A stretch of DNA of 64,000 nt from Azosocius aquiferis (GCA_043390185.1 DAWERO010000001.1:124001-188000); one strand, 5' to 3'. Counted from the stretch's first letter, positions 16,569-26,078 are shown. Notes: generated by a model from the letters alone, not told the origin. A program made the numbers and translations.

Positions 16569-17663
16569 ATGAAATATGAATTGAAAATTTCTTGTAAAAA
16601 TGCGAGATTTGGCAATATTTTTTTTAATGATTTTATTTTTAAAACTCCTATGTTTATGCCTGTTGGAACATATGGGGTAGTAAAAACTATTGATTTTAAT
16701 GATTTAAACATTTTAGGGTTTGATATAATTTTAAGTAACACTTTTCATATTATGTTAACACCAGGAATTAATGTTATTAATTGCATTAAAGGATTATATA
16801 AATTTATAAATTGGAAAAAAGGAATTTTAACAGATTCTGGAGGTTATCAAATATTTAGTTTGAATAAGAATATTTTATTAAATGATGGAATTAAATTTAA
16901 ACAATTTTATTCTGGTAATTTTGTTTTTATGACTCCGGAAAAATCTATTCATTTACAACATTATTTTAAATCTGATATTATAATGTGTTTAGATGATTGC
17001 ATAAGATATCCAACTATTTTCAAAAATAGTTGGAAATCTGTTAATTTATCTTTATTTTGGGCAAAAAGATGTAAAAAAATTCATAATAAATCTAATTTTT
17101 TATTTGGAATAATTCAAGGAGGAAATTATAATAATTATAGACTTTATTCATTAAAAAATTTATTAAATATGAATTTTAATGGTTATGCTATTGGAGGCTT
17201 ATCAGTTGGTGAAACGAAAAAAAACATGATTAAAATTTTGGAATATATAACTAAATTTATACCAATTTTTAAACTTCGTTATTTAATGGGTGTAGGAACC
17301 CCTTTAGATATAATAGATGGAGTTTTGAGGGGGGTTGATATGTTTGATTGTGTTATACCAACTAGAAATGCTAGAAATGGTTATTTATTTATATCTAAAG
17401 GTATTTTTAGATTAAAAAATTCAATAAATAAAATGAATTATAATAAATTAGATAATAATTGTAATTGTTATTCTTGTAATAATTTTTCTATTTCATATCT
17501 TTATCATTTAAATAAATGTAATGAAGTTTTAGGTATAAAATTAAATACTATACATAATTTATTTTTTTATAATAATCTTATGAAAAATATTCAAGATAGT
17601 ATTATTAGTAACACATTAAATGATTTTGTAATTTCTTTTTATAAGATATATAATAAACTATAA
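16569..17663 (+). CDS. tgt: Queuine/preQ1 tRNA-ribosyltransferase Tgt
   Basis: Exchanges G34 of GUN tRNAs for preQ1 in the queuosine pathway. L-T-D-S-G-G near residue 87 holds the general base Asp; the nucleophile is in D-M-F-D-C-V-I-P-T-R-N-A-R-N-G near 260; zinc ligands C-x-C-x-x-C plus His follow. The specificity loop reads G-G-L-S-V-G-E: the Val found in preQ1-using bacterial enzymes is kept. ATG 16569 (M-K-Y-E-L) matches E. coli; the in-frame upstream TTG-like extension is not supported. queA, the usual upstream partner, is missing here. A perfect 11-bp inverted repeat lies inside the gene at 17010-17033. Confidence 0.97.
   Translation: MKYELKISCKNARFGNIFFNDFIFKTPMFMPVGTYGVVKTIDFNDLNILGFDIILSNTFHIMLTPGINVINCIKGLYKFINWKKGILTDSGGYQIFSLNKNILLNDGIKFKQFYSGNFVFMTPEKSIHLQHYFKSDIIMCLDDCIRYPTIFKNSWKSVNLSLFWAKRCKKIHNKSNFLFGIIQGGNYNNYRLYSLKNLLNMNFNGYAIGGLSVGETKKNMIKILEYITKFIPIFKLRYLMGVGTPLDIIDGVLRGVDMFDCVIPTRNARNGYLFISKGIFRLKNSINKMNYNKLDNNCNCYSCNNFSISYLYHLNKCNEVLGIKLNTIHNLFFYNNLMKNIQDSIISNTLNDFVISFYKIYNKL
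17010..17033 (+). repeat. Perfect inverted repeat inside tgt
   Basis: CCAACTATTTT (17010-17020) and its exact reverse complement AAAATAGTTGG (17023-17033) are separated by two bases. In RNA this would make a hairpin of about 9-10 pairs with a small loop, in a part of tgt coding for ordinary family residues. No T tract follows, so it is not an intrinsic terminator. It may be coincidental. Confidence 0.6.
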
Positions 17664-17682
17664 TTTTTATTTGGAGGTTTAT

Positions 17683-18054
17683 ATGATATTAAAATTTTTA
17701 ATTTATTTTATTTTTTTGTTTTATCCTTATAATGCTTCTTTTGCAGAAATAGATAAAATAAGTGTAAATAATGAAAGTTTTTTACCTATATTTTTTATTT
17801 GTTTTATCGTTTTTCTGTATTTTTATATTATTAGACCACAATCTAAAAAAGAAAAAGTATTGAAAACTATTAGAGATAATTTAGTAAAAGGAGATGAAGT
17901 TATTATTTCAAATGGAATTTTATCTACTATTGTGAATGTAAAAGACCAATGGGTGATAGTTTCTATATCTGAAAATTGTGAAATTATTATTCAAAAAAAT
18001 TCTATTATTCAAGAAGTTCCTAAAGGTACTATTAAACATATGTTAGGCAAATAA
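17683..18054 (+). CDS. yajC: Sec translocase accessory subunit YajC
   Basis: Small inner-membrane protein of the SecDF-YajC complex. The ATG at 17683 is set by a GGAGG site at 17672-17676. It has 123 residues: an N-terminal hydrophobic stretch resembling a signal sequence, a main membrane helix near residues 38-52, then the diagnostic Y-I-I-R-P-Q-S-K-K-E-K, G-D-E-V-I-I-S-N-G-I and a small beta domain. It overlaps the secD start by one base (TAATG). The order tgt-yajC-secD-secF is the ancestral one. Confidence 0.95.
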   Translation: MILKFLIYFIFLFYPYNASFAEIDKISVNNESFLPIFFICFIVFLYFYIIRPQSKKEKVLKTIRDNLVKGDEVIISNGILSTIVNVKDQWVIVSISENCEIIIQKNSIIQEVPKGTIKHMLGK

Positions 18055-19907
18055 TGATTAAATTTTATAATTATTATAAATTATTTAATTTTAGATTTTT
18101 TTTATTTTTGTTATTTCTATTTATTAGTTTTTTTTATTTTTTACCTAATTTATATAAGGAACAGCCTGTCATTAATATTAATAATGATAACATGCCAATT
18201 TCTAATGAAAATATAAATGATATTTTATTTATTTTAAAAAATAGTAATTTTGAAATAAAAAAAAAAAGTTATGAAAATAATAATTTATCAATAAATTTTT
18301 TTTCTTTTGAAGAACAATTATTAGCAAAAAATTATATAGAAAATTATTTAAAAAATAAAAATTTGAATTATAATATTTCTTTGGATACTATTTTAAATAT
18401 TCCTTTATTTTTTGAAAAAATTTATTCTAAACCTATGAAATTAGGATTAGATTTAAAAGGAGGTGTTAGATTTTTAATGGAAATTGATTACGATTCTATA
18501 ATGATTAAAAATATAGAAAATTATTATAATGATATGAAATATTTTTTAAAAAAAGAAAATTATTTTTATATTAATTCTAATTGTTTTAATGATTCTTTTG
18601 AATTTGTATTTAATTCTGATAAAAATTTTGATTTAATTTTAAATTATTTAAGAAATAATTTTTCTGAATTAATTTTTGATATTAATTATAAAAAAAAATT
18701 GATTTCATTTAATTTATCTGATATTAAAATTAATGAGATAAAAAAATTTATACTTGATAAAAGTTTAATTTCGTTTAGAAAAAGAATAAATGAATTAGGG
18801 TTATCAGAATCAAGTGTTAGAAAATATGGAGAAAAAAATATTATAATAGAATTACCAGGTGTACAAAATTTAAATAGAGCTAGAAATATTTTAGGAAAAA
18901 CTGCTACGATAAATTTTTTTATGGTAGATAATAATAATATTTATAATTCTAATAATAAATATGTTCCATTTGGTTCTAAATTATTTTATGATAAAAATAA
19001 TATTCCTATTTTGTTAAAAAAAAAATTAGTTTTAACTGGTGATTCTATAATTAGTGCTTATAGTAGTGTTAATGAAGAGAATAAACCTACTGTTAATATT
19101 CAATTGACTAATATTGGAGCAAAAAATTTTTTTAATATAACTTCTAAAAATGTAGGTAAATTAATGGCTGTTGTATATAATGAATCTTTTAATGATGGTA
19201 ATGAATCATATAAAAATTTGAAAATAAAAGAAGAAGTTATAAATGTGGCAAAAATAATGCAACCTTTAAGTAAATCTTTTCAAATTACTGGTTTAAATTT
19301 TGAAGAAGCAAATGATTTAGCTTTATTATTAAGGGCTGGTGTTTTACCTACAAATATATTTATTATTGAAGAAAAAATAATTGGTCCATCATTAGGTAAG
19401 GAGAATATAGAAAAAGGTTATAATGCTATAATTTATGGTTTATTATCTGTTTTATTATTTATGATTTTTTATTATAATGTTTTTGGTGTTATTGCTAATA
19501 TTTGTTTATTATTTAATTTAATTTTTTTAGTTTCTTTTATGTCAATTTTAGGAGCTGTTTTAACGCTTCCAGGAATTGCTGGTATAGTTTTAACATTAGG
19601 GATGGCTATAGATTCTAATGTATTAATTTTTGAACGAATTAGAGAAAAATTATTGTTAAAAAATGATTGTAAGCTTAGTATAAATAGTGGTTATAAACAT
19701 GCATTAATAACAATTATAGATTCTAATTTAACCACTTTTTTTGTTGGATTGCTTTTATTTATAGTTGGAGATGGACCTATAAAAGGATTTGCTATAACTT
19801 TGTGTATTGGAATAGTTACTTCTTTATATTCTTCTATTATTGGAACACGTATTATTGTAGATGTTTTTTTTAAAAATAATGTTAAAATTTTACCAATAGG
19901 ATTATAG
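18054..19907 (+). CDS. secD: Protein translocase subunit SecD
   Basis: RND-type membrane protein that with SecF uses the proton motive force to pull preproteins through SecYEG. Length 617 matches E. coli (615). It has one N-terminal helix, the periplasmic P1 domain beginning with G-L-D-L-K-G-G-V-R-F, then five C-terminal helices including T-L-G-M-A-I-D-S-N-V-L-I-F-E-R-I-R-E, the conserved segment with the proton-path Asp. It starts at ATG 18054, overlapping the yajC stop by one base. Confidence 0.97.
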   Translation: MIKFYNYYKLFNFRFFLFLLFLFISFFYFLPNLYKEQPVININNDNMPISNENINDILFILKNSNFEIKKKSYENNNLSINFFSFEEQLLAKNYIENYLKNKNLNYNISLDTILNIPLFFEKIYSKPMKLGLDLKGGVRFLMEIDYDSIMIKNIENYYNDMKYFLKKENYFYINSNCFNDSFEFVFNSDKNFDLILNYLRNNFSELIFDINYKKKLISFNLSDIKINEIKKFILDKSLISFRKRINELGLSESSVRKYGEKNIIIELPGVQNLNRARNILGKTATINFFMVDNNNIYNSNNKYVPFGSKLFYDKNNIPILLKKKLVLTGDSIISAYSSVNEENKPTVNIQLTNIGAKNFFNITSKNVGKLMAVVYNESFNDGNESYKNLKIKEEVINVAKIMQPLSKSFQITGLNFEEANDLALLLRAGVLPTNIFIIEEKIIGPSLGKENIEKGYNAIIYGLLSVLLFMIFYYNVFGVIANICLLFNLIFLVSFMSILGAVLTLPGIAGIVLTLGMAIDSNVLIFERIREKLLLKNDCKLSINSGYKHALITIIDSNLTTFFVGLLLFIVGDGPIKGFAITLCIGIVTSLYSSIIGTRIIVDVFFKNNVKILPIGL

Positions 19908-19909
19908 AT

Positions 19910-20839
19910 ATGGATTTTTTTAAAAAAATAAATAATTTTAATTTTATTTTTTATTCTTCTTATTTTTTTAAATTTTCTTTTTTTTTATTTTTTATTTTTA
20001 TTTTTATAATTTTTTTTTTAGGTTTAAATTTGGGTTTAGATTTTAAAGGTGGAATTCAAATAGAAATGAAATTTAAAAATTTTTATGATTTTAATATTTT
20101 AAATAAAGAATTTCATAATTTAGATATAAAAAATTTTAGTTTACAAAGATATGGTTCTGATAAAGAATTTTTATTAAATATTACTGAATTTGATTTAAAT
20201 AATAAAAATAAAATATTAAATTTAATTAATAATTATTTTAATGTAGATGAATTAAATAAATGTTTAGAAATCAGAAGAAGTGAATATATTGGTTCTGTTG
20301 TTAGTGATAAACTTTATGATGATGGTAGTTTTTCAATTTTTTTGGCAATGTTAGCTATGATGTTATATATTACTTTTAGGTTTAATTATAAATTTGCTCT
20401 TTGTGCTATTATTGCTTTATTTCATGATATGATATTTTTGATTGGAGTTATATCTTTATTTAAAATTGAATTTACATTAAATGTTTTTGCTTCTTTGATG
20501 GCTATTTTAGGATATTCTATAAATGATACAGTTGTTATTTTCGATAGAATAAGAGAAAATATGATTGAATTAAAGAAATATGATTTGTATATTATTATAA
20601 ATGAATCTATAAATAAAACTTTATCTAGAACTTTGATGACTTCTTTTACAACTTTATTAGTGGTTATTATTTTAATTATTTTTGGAGGTAATTCTTTATT
20701 TTATTTTTCTATTATTTTATTTTTTGGTATTATTATAGGCACCTATTCATCTATTTTTATTGCGCCTTATTGTATTTATTTATTTAGTAAATATATTAAT
20801 TTTTTTATTAAAGAAGATATTGTTGATGAAACCCCATGA
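19910..20839 (+). CDS. secF: Protein translocase subunit SecF
   Basis: Partner of SecD, six membrane helices. G-L-D-F-K-G-G-I-Q near residue 43-51 opens the periplasmic domain, and G-Y-S-I-N-D-T-V-V-I-F-D-R-I-R-E-N near 203-219 is the conserved helix carrying the functional Asp. Length 309, near the usual 315-323. It starts two bases after secD and overlaps the suhB start by four bases (ATGA), so yajC-secD-secF-suhB look like one coupled operon. Confidence 0.97.
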   Translation: MDFFKKINNFNFIFYSSYFFKFSFFLFFIFIFIIFFLGLNLGLDFKGGIQIEMKFKNFYDFNILNKEFHNLDIKNFSLQRYGSDKEFLLNITEFDLNNKNKILNLINNYFNVDELNKCLEIRRSEYIGSVVSDKLYDDGSFSIFLAMLAMMLYITFRFNYKFALCAIIALFHDMIFLIGVISLFKIEFTLNVFASLMAILGYSINDTVVIFDRIRENMIELKKYDLYIIINESINKTLSRTLMTSFTTLLVVIILIIFGGNSLFYFSIILFFGIIIGTYSSIFIAPYCIYLFSKYINFFIKEDIVDETP

Positions 20840-21615
20840 ATCCTCATTTGAATATTGCAATAAATATAGTTAGAAAATTAGGAAAAAATATAATATTTGC
20901 TTTTGATCAATTGTCATTAAAAAAAATGTCAAATCAAGAAGTTGAAGAATATATCTGTTTTGTAAAAAAAAAGTGTTTTTTAGAAGCAAAAACTATTATT
21001 AATAAATTATATCCTGACCATAAAATTATTTTAAATTCTGATGATTTGATTGATTATAACGTTTTTGCGTGGATTATTAATTTAATTGATTGTGAAATTA
21101 ATTTTAAAAAAGGTTTACAAGAAATATCATTATCTATAGCAATTTTATATAAAAATTGCATTAATAATTCTGTTATATATGATCCTTTTAATAATAACCT
21201 TTTTGTAGCTACTAAAAATGAAGGAGCTAAATTAAATGGAAAGAGAATTAGGGTATCTAATAATTTTTTAATAGAACATTCTTTAATAAATATTAATTTT
21301 TTTCATTTAAATAATTATATTTATTATTGTAAATATGTTAGATTTTTATTACTTAATGGAGCTTCTTTAAGAACTTCTGGATCTTTATCTTTATCTTTAG
21401 CATATTTTGCTTCTGGAATATATGATGGATATATTAATTTTAATGTATTAAAAAGTGATTATAATTCTATTTATGCATGTAAACTTTTAGTTCGTGAGGC
21501 TGGGGGATATATTAGTAATTTTTCTGGAGGGGACCATATATATAATAATATTTTATCTTTTTGTCCTAAATTATATGTTAAATTATTAAAATTATTTAAT
21601 AATATTACTAAATAA
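20836..21615 (+). CDS. suhB: SuhB-like inositol monophosphatase family protein, metal site eroded
   Basis: 259 residues align end to end with SuhB: M-N-P-H-L-N-I-A at the start, V-I-Y-D-P-F-N-N-N-L-F-V-A-T, G-A-K-L-N-G and L-L-V-R-E-A-G-G near the end. SuhB after secF is the pseudomonad gene order. The Mg2+ site is damaged: the D-P-L-D-G-T motif is N-L-I-D-C-E, and the preceding E-E pair of I-I-T-E-E-S is replaced by N-S. Phosphatase activity is therefore doubtful. In E. coli SuhB also joins the NusA-dependent rRNA antitermination complex, a role not needing catalysis; that is a possible reason for keeping it. It overlaps secF by four bases. Confidence 0.82.
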   Translation: MNPHLNIAINIVRKLGKNIIFAFDQLSLKKMSNQEVEEYICFVKKKCFLEAKTIINKLYPDHKIILNSDDLIDYNVFAWIINLIDCEINFKKGLQEISLSIAILYKNCINNSVIYDPFNNNLFVATKNEGAKLNGKRIRVSNNFLIEHSLININFFHLNNYIYYCKYVRFLLLNGASLRTSGSLSLSLAYFASGIYDGYINFNVLKSDYNSIYACKLLVREAGGYISNFSGGDHIYNNILSFCPKLYVKLLKLFNNITK

Positions 21616-21622
21616 ATTTTAT

Positions 21623-22999
21623 TTAAATTGATTTTGAATGAGTAATTTTTGTATATATATTTTTGTGATATTTATCAAAAATTGAGCAAATATTTCTTAT
21701 TAAAAATCTTCCTTTTAAATTTATAATTATAGAATTTTTTTTTATAATTATTAATTTATCTTTTTCAAAAATTTGTAATTTATTTATTTCTTTTTCAAAA
21801 TAAGTTTTAAAATTTATATTAAATTTTATTTTTATAATTTGAAAATTTATTTTTAAATTACACATTAGATTATTAATTATATATTTTCTAATTTTATCAT
21901 CTTTTGAAAGAATTATTATTTTATTTATTGGAATATAATTTTTTTTTAATAAATTTTTATATTTATTTATTGAATATATATTTTGAATATAATTATTTTC
22001 TAATAAATTTATTGCTGATACTCCAAAACCAAATAAATAACAATCAGAATTTGTTGAGTATCCTTGAAAATTTCTATATAAAGTATTATTTTTTTGAGCT
22101 ATAGTTAATTTATTATTTTTTTTAGCAAAATGATCCATTCCTATATATGAATATTCAGCTTTTAGCAATAAATTTATAGTATTTTTTAATATATTTAATT
22201 TTTTTTTAGGAGATGGAAAATTTATTATATTTATTCTTTTTTGTGAACTAAATTTATGAGGTAAATGAGCATAATTAAATAATGAAATTTTGTCAGGGGA
22301 TATTATTATTATTTTTTTAATTGTTTTTATGAAATTATTTGTTGTTTGGTTTGGTAATCCATATATAAGATCTATATTTAAAGATTTAAATTTTTCATTT
22401 CTTAATTTTTTAATAATAAAAATTATTTCTTTTTTTTTTTGTATTCTATTTATATCTTTTTGTACATTTTTATTTAAATCTTGAATTCCTATACTTATTA
22501 TAAAAAATTTTAAATTTTTTATTAAAGATATATATGATAATAAAATATTTCTTGAATCTATTTCTATAGAAAATTCTTTTATATTTTTTTTTATTTTAAA
22601 ATATTTTTTTATTATTGTTATTAATTTTATTATTTGTTTTTGATTTAAAAAATTTGGTGTTCCTCCACCAATATGTATTTGTTTTATATTTTTTGTATAA
22701 TTTAAGTATTTTTTTTTAATTTTAATTTCTTTTTTTATTAAAGTTAAATAATAATCAGAAAAATTAATGTTTTTAGTTATTATTTTATTACAAGCACAGT
22801 AATAACATAAATTTTTGCAAAAAGGTATATGAATATATATTGAAATAAAATTTTTTTTAATTAGAAAAATTTTTTTAATGTTATATTTTTTTGTATAATT
22901 TATGAATTGTATAGCAGTAGGATAAGAAGTATATCTAGGGCAATTTACGTCATAATTTTTTATTATATTTTTATCAAATTTTATTTTGTTTATATGCAT
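21623..22999 (-). CDS. hemN: Oxygen-independent coproporphyrinogen III oxidase HemN
   Basis: Radical SAM enzyme that decarboxylates two propionates to form protoporphyrinogen IX without O2, in heme synthesis. The cluster motif is C61-x3-C65-x2-C68-A-C, followed by G-G-G-T-P-N-F-L near 110-117; the HemN-specific N-terminal R-Y-T-S-Y-P-T-A (22-29) separates it from HemW-like relatives. Length 458 is normal. Its presence points to heme production under low oxygen. infA lies 12 bases upstream on the same strand. Ile codons are almost all ATA on its coding strand. Confidence 0.95.
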   Translation of the reverse strand: MHINKIKFDKNIIKNYDVNCPRYTSYPTAIQFINYTKKYNIKKIFLIKKNFISIYIHIPFCKNLCYYCACNKIITKNINFSDYYLTLIKKEIKIKKKYLNYTKNIKQIHIGGGTPNFLNQKQIIKLITIIKKYFKIKKNIKEFSIEIDSRNILLSYISLIKNLKFFIISIGIQDLNKNVQKDINRIQKKKEIIFIIKKLRNEKFKSLNIDLIYGLPNQTTNNFIKTIKKIIIISPDKISLFNYAHLPHKFSSQKRINIINFPSPKKKLNILKNTINLLLKAEYSYIGMDHFAKKNNKLTIAQKNNTLYRNFQGYSTNSDCYLFGFGVSAINLLENNYIQNIYSINKYKNLLKKNYIPINKIIILSKDDKIRKYIINNLMCNLKINFQIIKIKFNINFKTYFEKEINKLQIFEKDKLIIIKKNSIIINLKGRFLIRNICSIFDKYHKNIYTKITHSKSI

Positions 23000-23011
23000 A
23001 ATATTTTATAT

Positions 23012-23242
23012 TTAATTTTTTGTTTCGCTATTTCTAAATGTTATTCTTCCTTTTGTAAGATCATATGCTGTTAATTGTACTACAACTCTATCTCCAGTTA
23101 ATATTCTTATATAATTTTTTCTCATTTTTCCAGATATATGTGCATTTAATATATGACCATTATCTAGTTGTACTTTAAAAGTCGTATTTGGTAAAGTTTC
23201 AATAACTACGCCTTCCATTTCTATTGTGTCTTCTTTAGGCAT
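23012..23242 (-). CDS. infA: Translation initiation factor IF-1
   Basis: Small S1/OB-fold factor that blocks the ribosomal A site during initiation. The 76 residues keep the family pattern: M-x-K-E-D-x-I-E-M-E-G-V-V, H-I-S-G-K-M-R-K-N-Y-I-R-I-L-T-G-D-R-V, and Y-D-L-T-K-G-R-I. It starts with ATG at 23242. It sits upstream of hemN by 12 bases and is divergent from the small membrane gene at 23396; the 153-base gap between them is AT-rich with no clear element. Confidence 0.98.
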   Translation of the reverse strand: MPKEDTIEMEGVVIETLPNTTFKVQLDNGHILNAHISGKMRKNYIRILTGDRVVVQLTAYDLTKGRITFRNSETKN

Positions 23243-23395
23243 TTTAATATTTCACTATTGTAAAATAATTATTATAACATTTATATTATTATAGTTCAAT
23301 AATAATATATTGTTATATAATATACTATTATTTTAATTGTTTTTTATATTAATATATGATATATCATAATATGATTTTTTTGAAAATAGGTTTTT

Positions 23396-23614
23396 ATGGT
23401 TATTTATACTAATGAAGTAAAGTATACTGAGATATTTATTGCTATTTTTTTATTTTTTTTGATAATAATTATAGATGCTTGGTTAGTTTGGAAATTTACA
23501 TCTCCATTAATGGTTCCTTTATATCATGTAATTAATATTAATTCTTATGATGTTGTAATTAATAATATATTAAATTCAAATTTTGATGTTACCATATTTA
23601 ATAATTCTTTATAG
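23396..23614 (+). CDS. Unknown small membrane protein (72 residues)
   Basis: A short frame starting at ATG 23396 after a weak ATAGG site (23387-23391). Residues 12-29 form one strong membrane helix ending in I-D-A-W-L-V-W-K-F-T-S-P-L-M-V-P-L-Y-H, whose Trp-rich, Lys-flanked edge looks like a real membrane boundary rather than a random translation. The rest (about 35 residues) is polar and Asn-rich. It stands alone between infA and tsaB, which point away and toward it respectively, and its stop is six bases from the tsaB stop. I do not recognise it; small subunits of respiratory or transport complexes are possible but unsupported. Confidence 0.6.
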   Translation: MVIYTNEVKYTEIFIAIFLFFLIIIIDAWLVWKFTSPLMVPLYHVININSYDVVINNILNSNFDVTIFNNSL

Positions 23615-23620
23615 TTTTAT

Positions 23621-24304
23621 TTAAAATATGTTTTCAATAATATAATTTGGATTAATATTATTTATAGATGTTATAATATTATTATTTAATAATATTTTTG
23701 ATAATTTTATTGTATATTTTATTTTTGGGTATCTAATTTTGTTAGATTTAAAAATTTTTTTTTTTTCTTTTATTATTTTTTTTATAAAAAAAGAATTACC
23801 TGTATAAATAAAATTTATAGGTAATGTTTTAATATTGTTTATATTAATTATTATTTCTGGGATTATTGGTTGTATTATTTTTTTTTTTAAATTAAATTTA
23901 TATGCACATATGTATATTTCATTGAATTTTGATTGAATTGCCACTAATATTTTTTTTTTTTTATATTTTTCCCATATTTGTTGTGAAATAATTTGTAAAC
24001 TTGATATTCTTATTATTTTTTTTTCTTTATTAAAAAATAAACCTTGACATATTGCAGAAGATATTCTTAAGCCTGTAAAGCTTCCTGGACCAAAATTATA
24101 TGATATAATTTTTACATCATTTATTTTGATTTTTGATATAAATGTTAGCCAATCTATATTTTGTAATATTTTTTCATTATTATTTTTTTCTATATTTTTT
24201 AAATTATTTATTTCTATATAATATTTTTTATATCTTATTGATATTGAACATATGTTTGTTGAATTTTCTAACGCTAAAATAAGATTTTTCAATTTTTTTT
24301 CCAA
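23621..24304 (-). CDS. tsaB: tRNA t6A-modification protein TsaB
   Basis: Non-catalytic partner of TsaD in making N6-threonylcarbamoyl-adenosine at A37 of ANN-decoding tRNAs. The ASKHA-fold N-terminus is seen in L-A-L-E-N-S-T, and the TsaB hallmark G-P-G-S-F-T-G-L-R-I near residues 72-81 is complete. Length 227 against 231 in E. coli, but the C-terminal half is very Lys/Ile-rich and poorly conserved. It starts with ATG at 24304, with metG divergent 118 bases away. Confidence 0.93.
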   Translation of the reverse strand: MEKKLKNLILALENSTNICSISIRYKKYYIEINNLKNIEKNNNEKILQNIDWLTFISKIKINDVKIISYNFGPGSFTGLRISSAICQGLFFNKEKKIIRISSLQIISQQIWEKYKKKKILVAIQSKFNEIYICAYKFNLKKKIIQPIIPEIIININNIKTLPINFIYTGNSFFIKKIIKEKKKIFKSNKIRYPKIKYTIKLSKILLNNNIITSINNINPNYIIENIF

Positions 24305-24422
24305 AATAAATTTATTATTATATTATTATATAATAAAATTTATTATTATAATATTTTTATATACTTGAATTTTATTATTATAATTAGTAATATATATTTT
24401 TATTTTATTTTTGTTAGGTATT

Positions 24423-26072
24423 ATGTATTATAAAAAACGTGAAATTTTACTTACATCTGCTTTACCTTATGCTAATGGGTATCTTCATATAGGAAATATT
24501 TTAGAACATATTCAATGTGATATATGGAGTAGATATCATATATTAAATGGATCAAATTGTATTAAAATTTGTGGTGATGATGCTCATGGTACCCCTATAA
24601 TGTTGCATGCTAATAAATTAGGTATATCTCCAAAAAATTTAATCAGAAAAATATTTAATGAACATATTATTGATTTAATTAATTTTCGTATTTATTATGA
24701 TAATTATCATACAACTCATTCGATTGAAAATAAATTTTTTGTTTCTAATATTTTTAACCTTTTATTAAAAAAAAATTTTATAAAAAAAAATGTTATAAAT
24801 CAATTATTTGATGTTTCTGAAAATATGTTTTTACCTGATAGATATATTGTTGGCAAATGTCCTAAATGTTTTTCTGAAAATCAATATGGGGATAATTGTT
24901 CTATTTGTGGAGAATGTTATGATTCTTTAGATATAATTAATCCTTTATCTGTTTTATCTGGAAATATTCCTGAAAAAAGAAAAACAATTCATTATTTTTT
25001 TATTTTAAATAAATTTTATAAAAAATTAAAAATATGGATATATAATTGTGCTTTGAATGAATCTATTATTAATAAATTAAAAGAATGGTTTATTTCTGAA
25101 TTAAAAATGTGGGATATTACTAGAGATCATCCATATTTTGGTTTTAAAATTCCTAATGAAAAAGATAAATATTTTTATGTATGGTTGGATGCGCCTATAG
25201 GTTATATTTCTATTTTTAAAAATTTATGTATAAAAAGTAATAATATTATTTTTTCAAAATATTGGAAAATTAATACGAATGTTGAATTATACCATTTTAT
25301 TGGTAAAGATATTATGTATTTTCATACTTTATTTTGGCCATCTATTTTATATGGTGTTAAATTAAAAATCCCTGATAATATTTTTATTCATGGTTTTTTA
25401 ACTATTGATAATAAAAAAATGTCTAAATCAAAAGGAACTTTAATTTCTGCATCTACATTTGCTAAATATTTTGATAGTGAATATTTAAGATATTATTATT
25501 CTTCTAAAATAAATAATAATTTTGATGATATTGATTTTAATTTTAAAGATTTTATTAATAAAATAAACAGTAATATTATTGGAAAATTTATTAATATAAT
25601 TAGTCGTATTTCTAAGTTTATCAATATATATTTTAAAAATAAATTATCTAAATCAATATCATTTAATAATATCGATATTATAAATGATTTCATCAATTAT
25701 AAGTATATTATAAATGAATATTATGAAAATAGACAATATTTTTTAGTAGTAAAAACAATTATGTTTTTATGTGATAAATTAAATTTTTATATTAATAATC
25801 AAAAACCTTGGATATTAATAAAAAATTTTAAAAATTTTTCTTTTGTTCAAGAAATTTGTACAATTATAATTAATATATTTAAAATATTAACTTTTTATGT
25901 AAAACCTATTATGCCAAAATTTTGTAATGATATTGAATATATTTTAAATATACCTTATTTAAATTTTGAAAATTATTTTTTTTTGCTTTTAAATCATGAT
26001 ATAAATGTATATAGTCATATAGCAAACAAAATTGAAAAAAATATAATTGATGATATTGTAGATTTTAATTAA
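24423..26072 (+). CDS. metG: Methionyl-tRNA synthetase
   Basis: Class I synthetase charging initiator and elongator tRNA-Met. P-Y-A-N-G-Y-L-H-I-G-N holds the HIGH-type motif near residue 13-23, the zinc knuckle C-P-K-C...C-S-I-C-G is near 145-165, and K-M-S-K-S is near residue 333. The ATG at 24423 is used; the in-frame TTG at 24411 has no support. At 549 residues it lacks the C-terminal dimerisation/tRNA-binding domain found in E. coli MetG (677), as in several reduced genomes. Confidence 0.97.
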   Translation: MYYKKREILLTSALPYANGYLHIGNILEHIQCDIWSRYHILNGSNCIKICGDDAHGTPIMLHANKLGISPKNLIRKIFNEHIIDLINFRIYYDNYHTTHSIENKFFVSNIFNLLLKKNFIKKNVINQLFDVSENMFLPDRYIVGKCPKCFSENQYGDNCSICGECYDSLDIINPLSVLSGNIPEKRKTIHYFFILNKFYKKLKIWIYNCALNESIINKLKEWFISELKMWDITRDHPYFGFKIPNEKDKYFYVWLDAPIGYISIFKNLCIKSNNIIFSKYWKINTNVELYHFIGKDIMYFHTLFWPSILYGVKLKIPDNIFIHGFLTIDNKKMSKSKGTLISASTFAKYFDSEYLRYYYSSKINNNFDDIDFNFKDFINKINSNIIGKFINIISRISKFINIYFKNKLSKSISFNNIDIINDFINYKYIINEYYENRQYFLVVKTIMFLCDKLNFYINNQKPWILIKNFKNFSFVQEICTIIINIFKILTFYVKPIMPKFCNDIEYILNIPYLNFENYFFLLLNHDINVYSHIANKIEKNIIDDIVDFN

Positions 26073-26078
26073 TGTTTT

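Noticed and set aside
24099..24109. TATGATATAAT as a promoter
   Set aside because: It lies in the middle of tsaB on the opposite strand with no gene start downstream, so it is treated as a chance match.
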